From Dacryopinax spathularia (lineage: Eukaryota; Basidiomycota; Dacrymycetes; Dacrymycetales; Dacrymycetaceae): DNA of 64,000 bases. The position numbers were made by a program, and so were the translations under genes. The notes beneath the pieces are model-generated. The model did no database searches. It was not told where the DNA came from and saw nothing but the letters and a program-made list of their open reading frames with translations. The stretch is from contig JBBPFI010000019.1 of NCBI GenBank assembly GCA_037974965.1, positions 62,001 through 126,000 of the forward strand. Reading direction: 5' to 3'. This document shows positions 59,960 to 64,000 of the stretch, piece after piece; position 1 is the stretch's first letter, and every line of letters begins with the position of its first letter.

Positions 59960-61348
59960 TTGCCAACGATAAATATAGTAACATTGTACTTTGCATTTAT
60001 TGCAGTACCTAACACAGATTATATAAAAATAAAAATAATTAAAAAAATATTCCCAAATTTAGTCAGCACTTTATTTATACACAAAATCCTTGCTATTATG
60101 CACACGGTACAAAAATTTAATAATAAAAATAATAGTAATATTAAAATTTTTAATAATGCAGGAGATATTGCCTTTTTTCTTTCTTTAATGTTATTTATGT
60201 TTTTTTTTCTATATTATTTAATAGTATATTCAAATTTTAATTGGTTGATTTTTGTTATAGGATTTACATTTTCTTTTTGTATACATTATTTTATTTTAGA
60301 TAAGTTTCATTATTCAGAGAATATAGTTATCAGGTTATTACAAAAATTTATTATTAATTTTATTATATGATTCTTATTATTGGTCCTGGGTACCGGTTTG
60401 CTTTATGAAAGCGGAGTCATAAAATTGGTATATTGTAGTACAGATGACATAGGATCTAGTGCAGGTTCAAATAGTGCCGTTGAAAACACAAATAAATCAA
60501 TTCTAGATGTAAAAGAGGTGCATGGGGCAGATAAAACTGAAACTGTGGAACAAAAACCTTATTATGAAGCTAGAGTGGACAAAAATGTAACTGATACGGT
60601 TTTAAGTGAATTAACTTATTTGGCTGGAAAAGCCATTGAACAAGCTGGTATTACTTTAGGAGCTAGTGCTGCAGGAGGTACAGTAGGGGCAACTGTTTTC
60701 AAAGGAACAGCCGGTATGCCAATGGCGCCTCGTATTGCTGTAACTGCAGCTAGTGCAGGTTTAACAGATGGTACAGTTGCAGTCGGGGGCATGGTCGGTA
60801 AAGCAATCGGTCAAAATATTTTAGACACTGCTAATTTAAAAACACAATCCTATAATTTGGATACTAGTAATCGTCCAAATAGTCCTACTGACAATTTTTT
60901 TGCCAGTCCATTCGAATCCTTAAGTCCTATGCAAGAATTATTAATTTATTCTATTATTTTAGATGTTATAGCCATAGGTGTAATATTATTATTAATTTTA
61001 ATTTTTCTGCTTAGATTATTATCTAGTTTTGATAAAAATCCTATTAAAGAAAAATTGGCCAAGTATCTACCAGTTTTTCTTAGTAGTTGGAGTATTAAGT
61101 GATTAGATAATTTTTTTAAATTTAGCAATACATTTTATTTATTAATAGCAATATATTCTATAATACTATTAATAATAATTATATTTATGCAAATTTATAT
61201 TAGTAATGAATTATTTAATAATATTGATAATTATATACTTGTTCATAATAGCTATAAAAATTTTTGTTTATTTTTAACTCTTAACACTATTTCTAAATCT
61301 TCATCTTATAATAGAAGTAGTTCAAAAACAAATATAAGACTTATATAA
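59960..61348 (+). CDS. orf462, unknown membrane protein with glycine-rich region
   Basis: Open in table 4, 462 residues from TTG at 59960, or 416 from the first ATG at 60098. TAA at 61346-61348. N-terminal spans (FLSLMLFMFFFLYYLIVY, WLIFVIGFTFSFCIHYFIL), a polar segment with a Cys near YCSTDDIGSSAGS, then a Gly/Ala-rich segment (LGASAAGGTVGATVFKGTAG, MVGKAIGQNIL), then C-terminal spans (LLIYSIILDVIAIGVILLLI, YLLIAIYSIILLIIIIFMQI) ending SNELFNNIDNYILVHNSYKN. The C-terminal pattern recalls accessory membrane ORFs of other fungal mitochondrial genomes, from memory only. Its codon use is balanced and the frame is long, so it is probably real. Confidence 0.8.
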
Positions 61349-62760
61349 AATAAATATAAGTATAACAACCCCTTATTTATATATTTTTTTTTTTATTTTA
61401 ATGGTGCAAAGTGTAAATAGTATTTATTTTTATAAAATTAAAATAAAAAAAAAAGTAAAATGGTATAAACAAAGAAAAATAGATAAAAAAGGTTAATCAA
61501 CTAGTAATATAAAATGTATTACTAAAAAAAAAATAGTAATATTCAGAGTATATAAGAATAATAGATTTTTGTTAAAATTTTACCCAGTATAAAATTTCAA
61601 AAATATTTATTGTTAAAAGTAAAAAAAAAAAATAATAATTAAAAAATGATTACTATTACTAATAATAAAAAAGATTTATAAGATTTAAGGTATCCATGTA
61701 GCAAATGAATGATTTCATTAAATTAGCTTAGTTTTACATGAAGTTTTAATAAACCTAAAAAAGATTATGAAAATATTCAGTTGATAGATTAAATTTGTAT
61801 TCTAATAAGTAAATAATTAAGAAATTTTTATATAAATATAGAGTATTATATGAGGATTTTCTACAGGAAAAATTATAAACTTTATATTTAAATTTTATAA
61901 CAGTAAAAATGAGCCTTCTACCGAGAAAAAAAAAATAGAAATAACATATACTTATTTTTATAATTTAGTTTCTTAGATTTTAGTATTTTACAAAGTGAAA
62001 TAGTGATAAATAATTTTGGAGAATAAAGTCTAAATCTAAATTTTAAGAAAGTATAAATATTTTTAAGTATTTTTCTATTTGAAAAAAAAATGTGGAGTAA
62101 TGTCTTAGCTAAATTAAATTTTTATAACATAGCTAGCTATAAATATTCATTCTATTTATAAACGCTATCTTATTCAGATTATTGGGTTTTATTGACTATT
62201 TAATCTATTAGAAATATTCTTATAATATAAGAAGGTTATAAAAATTAGAATTTATGGCTGCCATAGGCGGTAATTTAAATTATTCTAGATTATCTTTATA
62301 TACTCAATAAGATTACAACACAAATTATTTACACTTGATATCTAGTATTAAAGAATTAAAAATAAAAAAATTTTTCATGAAAATGTTTAAAAATTTTATA
62401 CCTCAAATCATTCTAATAAAAAAAAAAAGTATAATACTATTCCCAACAAAATTTTAAGAAGGACTATCAGTTTATTAATTATTGATATTGAAAACGACAT
62501 ATATGATATTCTTGTAAATATTACTTTTAATATTGGAAAACTTAAAAGAAATTTATATTTTTTGCACTATGAAAAAGACAAATTTACAAAAATTCAAAGT
62601 GTTAAAATAAGAAATATGTAAAATAAAAATAAAAAAGAATTTGAAATTTTTAGAAATAAAGTGCGAAATTATAAGTGAGTAAGTAATTAGATAAATTAAT
62701 TATAACAGTTAATTCTTTAGAATCCAAAATAAAGAAAAGAGGCTAATAAAAAAAAATAAA
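61349..62760. other. 1.4-kb spacer without recognisable genes
   Basis: AT-rich, stops in all frames. A G+C speck GGCTGCCATAGGCGG at 62254. From about 62750 the sequence begins to match 57680 onward (duplicated segment). Confidence 0.5.
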
Positions 62761-62884
62761 AAAAAAAATATTTACTTTTTTTTAAGGCTTTATACTTTAT
62801 ATTATAAAAAGTCGCAAGCTTATTTAAAAAAAGTATAAAAATCATTTTATTAGAATATTACTATTTTACTAAAATAAAATATTT

Positions 62885-62960
62885 TACAAGAGTAAAATGA
62901 TTCAAACGCTAACTAATGATTTTGAAGATCATGATACTACCTATATATTATACTAGTAAA
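62885..62960 (-). pseudogene. decayed tRNA-Trp copy
   Basis: Keeps ATGATCTTCAAAATCAT (anticodon arm, TCA) but the T arm (CGTTTGAATCATT) and D arm have lost pairing relative to 57804-57873. Confidence 0.75.
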
Positions 62961-63062
62961 AATAAAAAATAAATAAAGTTAATAAATATGCTACTATGGC
63001 TTACTTTAAGGCTACCCTAGGAACAAAAAATTATAAATAAAATTACATAAATAAAAAGGTTT

Positions 63063-63130
63063 TTCCCATTGGGAATCGAACCCAAATAAACACTTTAGAA
63101 GAATGTTACTTTCACCATTAAGTCATGGGA
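63063..63130 (-). tRNA. trnR: tRNA-Arg(UCU)
   Basis: Acceptor TCCCAT/ATGGGA, stem ACATT/AGTGT with loop CTTCTAA (anticodon TCT), T arm TGGGTTCGATTCCCA. Confidence 0.9.
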
Positions 63131-63214
63131 AATATTAAATATCATTATTTGACAGTTACTTTAAAATTCTTTATTATTTCGTATTAAGCAAACAAAGAAC
63201 GTAAAAGAGATAAA

Positions 63215-63286
63215 AGAGTTAAGAGGGAATTGAACCCTTAAAAACCAGATTTGCAATCCAGTCATAGAACCATCTATACTTAACTC
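63215..63286 (-). tRNA. trnC: tRNA-Cys(GCA)
   Basis: Acceptor GAGTTAA/TTAACTC, stem CTGGA/TCTGG with loop TTGCAAA (anticodon GCA), T arm AGGGTTCAATTCCCT. Confidence 0.92.
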
Positions 63287-63324
63287 GAAATATTAAGTTT
63301 GTTTTTCCCCAATGAAAGATTTTA

Positions 63325-63349
63325 GTCGCCACGCGAGTCGCCACGCGGG
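63325..63349. repeat. GC cluster, CGCCACGCG type
   Basis: GTCGCCACGCGA then GTCGCCACGCGGG. The same unit occurs, reversed, at 8252-8287 (GCGTGGCGACCC), and also at 53497-53508 and 47413-47428. Confidence 0.75.
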
Positions 63350-63474
63350 AAATTAAATTTTAACTTTTTTGTTCAAAATTAAGTCTAGACAACTTGTACA
63401 TAGAACAAAGAGTTTTTTAATTAAATATTATTAAATATAAAGGGGAGATATTTTTAAATTTAAATATTTAAAAA

Positions 63475-64000
63475 TTAATCATCTTTATGATTAATTCTTA
63501 AACTTAATACAATAGGTCCAAACATAGCTAAAAATAATATAATACCCATTATTATTAATAGAATGAAACCATAAGTATATAATGTTTGTCCTAACATTTC
63601 TATTTGTAAAAAATTATAAATTGTAGTATCTGATATGTTTTCAATAGATGGTAAATTATTTTTGTTTTGCATTAAAGCTAAATATTCAATATTATTATCA
63701 TTGTAATTTAACATCATAGCATTTATTTTATTTATAAATCATAATGGTAAAGATAGTATTGAATCATAATTTAAATTTATAGGAGAAATAGTTAACATTT
63801 CATAAAAAAATAAACTTGTAAGAATTAAACCTAATGGTAAACTTTTAGTATATTCTGATCCCACTTCTAATAAGTCTACTAATTTTATATTGATCATCAT
63901 AATAACAAATAGAAATAAAACTGTAATAGCACCTACGTAAATAATAAGATAAGATAACCCTACAAAACCTACTCCTAATACTAATAAATAACAAGCAGAA
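63475..64000 (-). CDS. nad6: NADH dehydrogenase subunit 6, 5' end outside window
   Basis: Complex I membrane subunit. Runs from the window edge to TAA at 63475-63477: SACYLLVLGVGFVGLSYLII, YVGAITVLFLFVIMMINIKL, LLEVGSEYTKSLPLGL, then MLGQTLYTYGFILLIIMGII and LFLAMFGPIVLSLRIN, all typical of fungal Nad6. A second, decayed copy lies about 5 kb upstream (58270-58985). Preceded in the duplicated block by trnW, trnR and trnC. Confidence 0.93.

Noticed and set aside
1-64000. Mitochondrial plasmid polymerases (dpo/rpo) or virus-like elements
   Set aside because: No family B DNA polymerase, phage-type RNA polymerase, capsid or other viral motif was seen; all RTs are group II intron type.

Overview
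This window is part of a large, very AT-rich fungal mitochondrial genome. The evidence is UGA read as tryptophan throughout (translation table 4), core genes cox1, atp8, cox3, rns, atp6, cob and nad6, many tRNAs, and group I and group II introns carrying LAGLIDADG, GIY-YIG and reverse-transcriptase ORFs. Genes lie on both strands, and accessory membrane-protein ORFs and LAGLIDADG ORFs inside group II introns are present. This points to a basidiomycete, probably Agaricomycetes, but that is inference from style and not from a search.

Layout. 1-14061 (+): cox1, already inside an intron at the left edge, with 13 complete introns and one partial, and exons as short as 11 nt. 14111-17950 (+): orf675, atp8 and orf377. 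18369-18568: a 200-N assembly gap at which the gene strand switches and the end of cox3 is lost. 18569-24228 (-): cox3 with four introns. 24438-25529: five tRNAs. 25645-32410 (-): rns with three introns. 32537-34146 (-): tRNAs and atp6. 34551-39204: a block bounded by two inverted arrays of the same GC-rich 10-mer, holding extra copies of the last cob exon fused to accessory ORFs. 39264-56816 (-): another accessory ORF and cob with nine introns. 57365-64000: tRNAs, orf462 and a direct duplication of a trnW-trnR-trnC-nad6 segment in which different parts have decayed in the two copies.

The most striking system is a set of about 20 small hairpin elements, mostly two hairpins of about 45-75 nt together. 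Most lie inside intron-encoded LAGLIDADG ORFs, and about a dozen sit exactly at a LAGLIDADG motif, at one of two fixed positions. One motif in an rns intron is interrupted twice. Removing an element in silico rejoins the motif in frame although element lengths differ modulo 3. In cox3 intron 1 the rest of the endonuclease is fully open. They could be mobile double-hairpin elements with a preferred target, or translational-bypass or RNA-removal elements like the byps of Magnusiomyces mitochondria.

Second in interest is a three-fold cob 3' exon, each copy starting at the splice junction and each followed by a different C-terminal ORF. Many ORF breaks fall in A or T runs, including two probable single-base indels in the essential genes cox3 and cob, so some of the apparent decay may be sequencing error. 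No virus-like element was seen.
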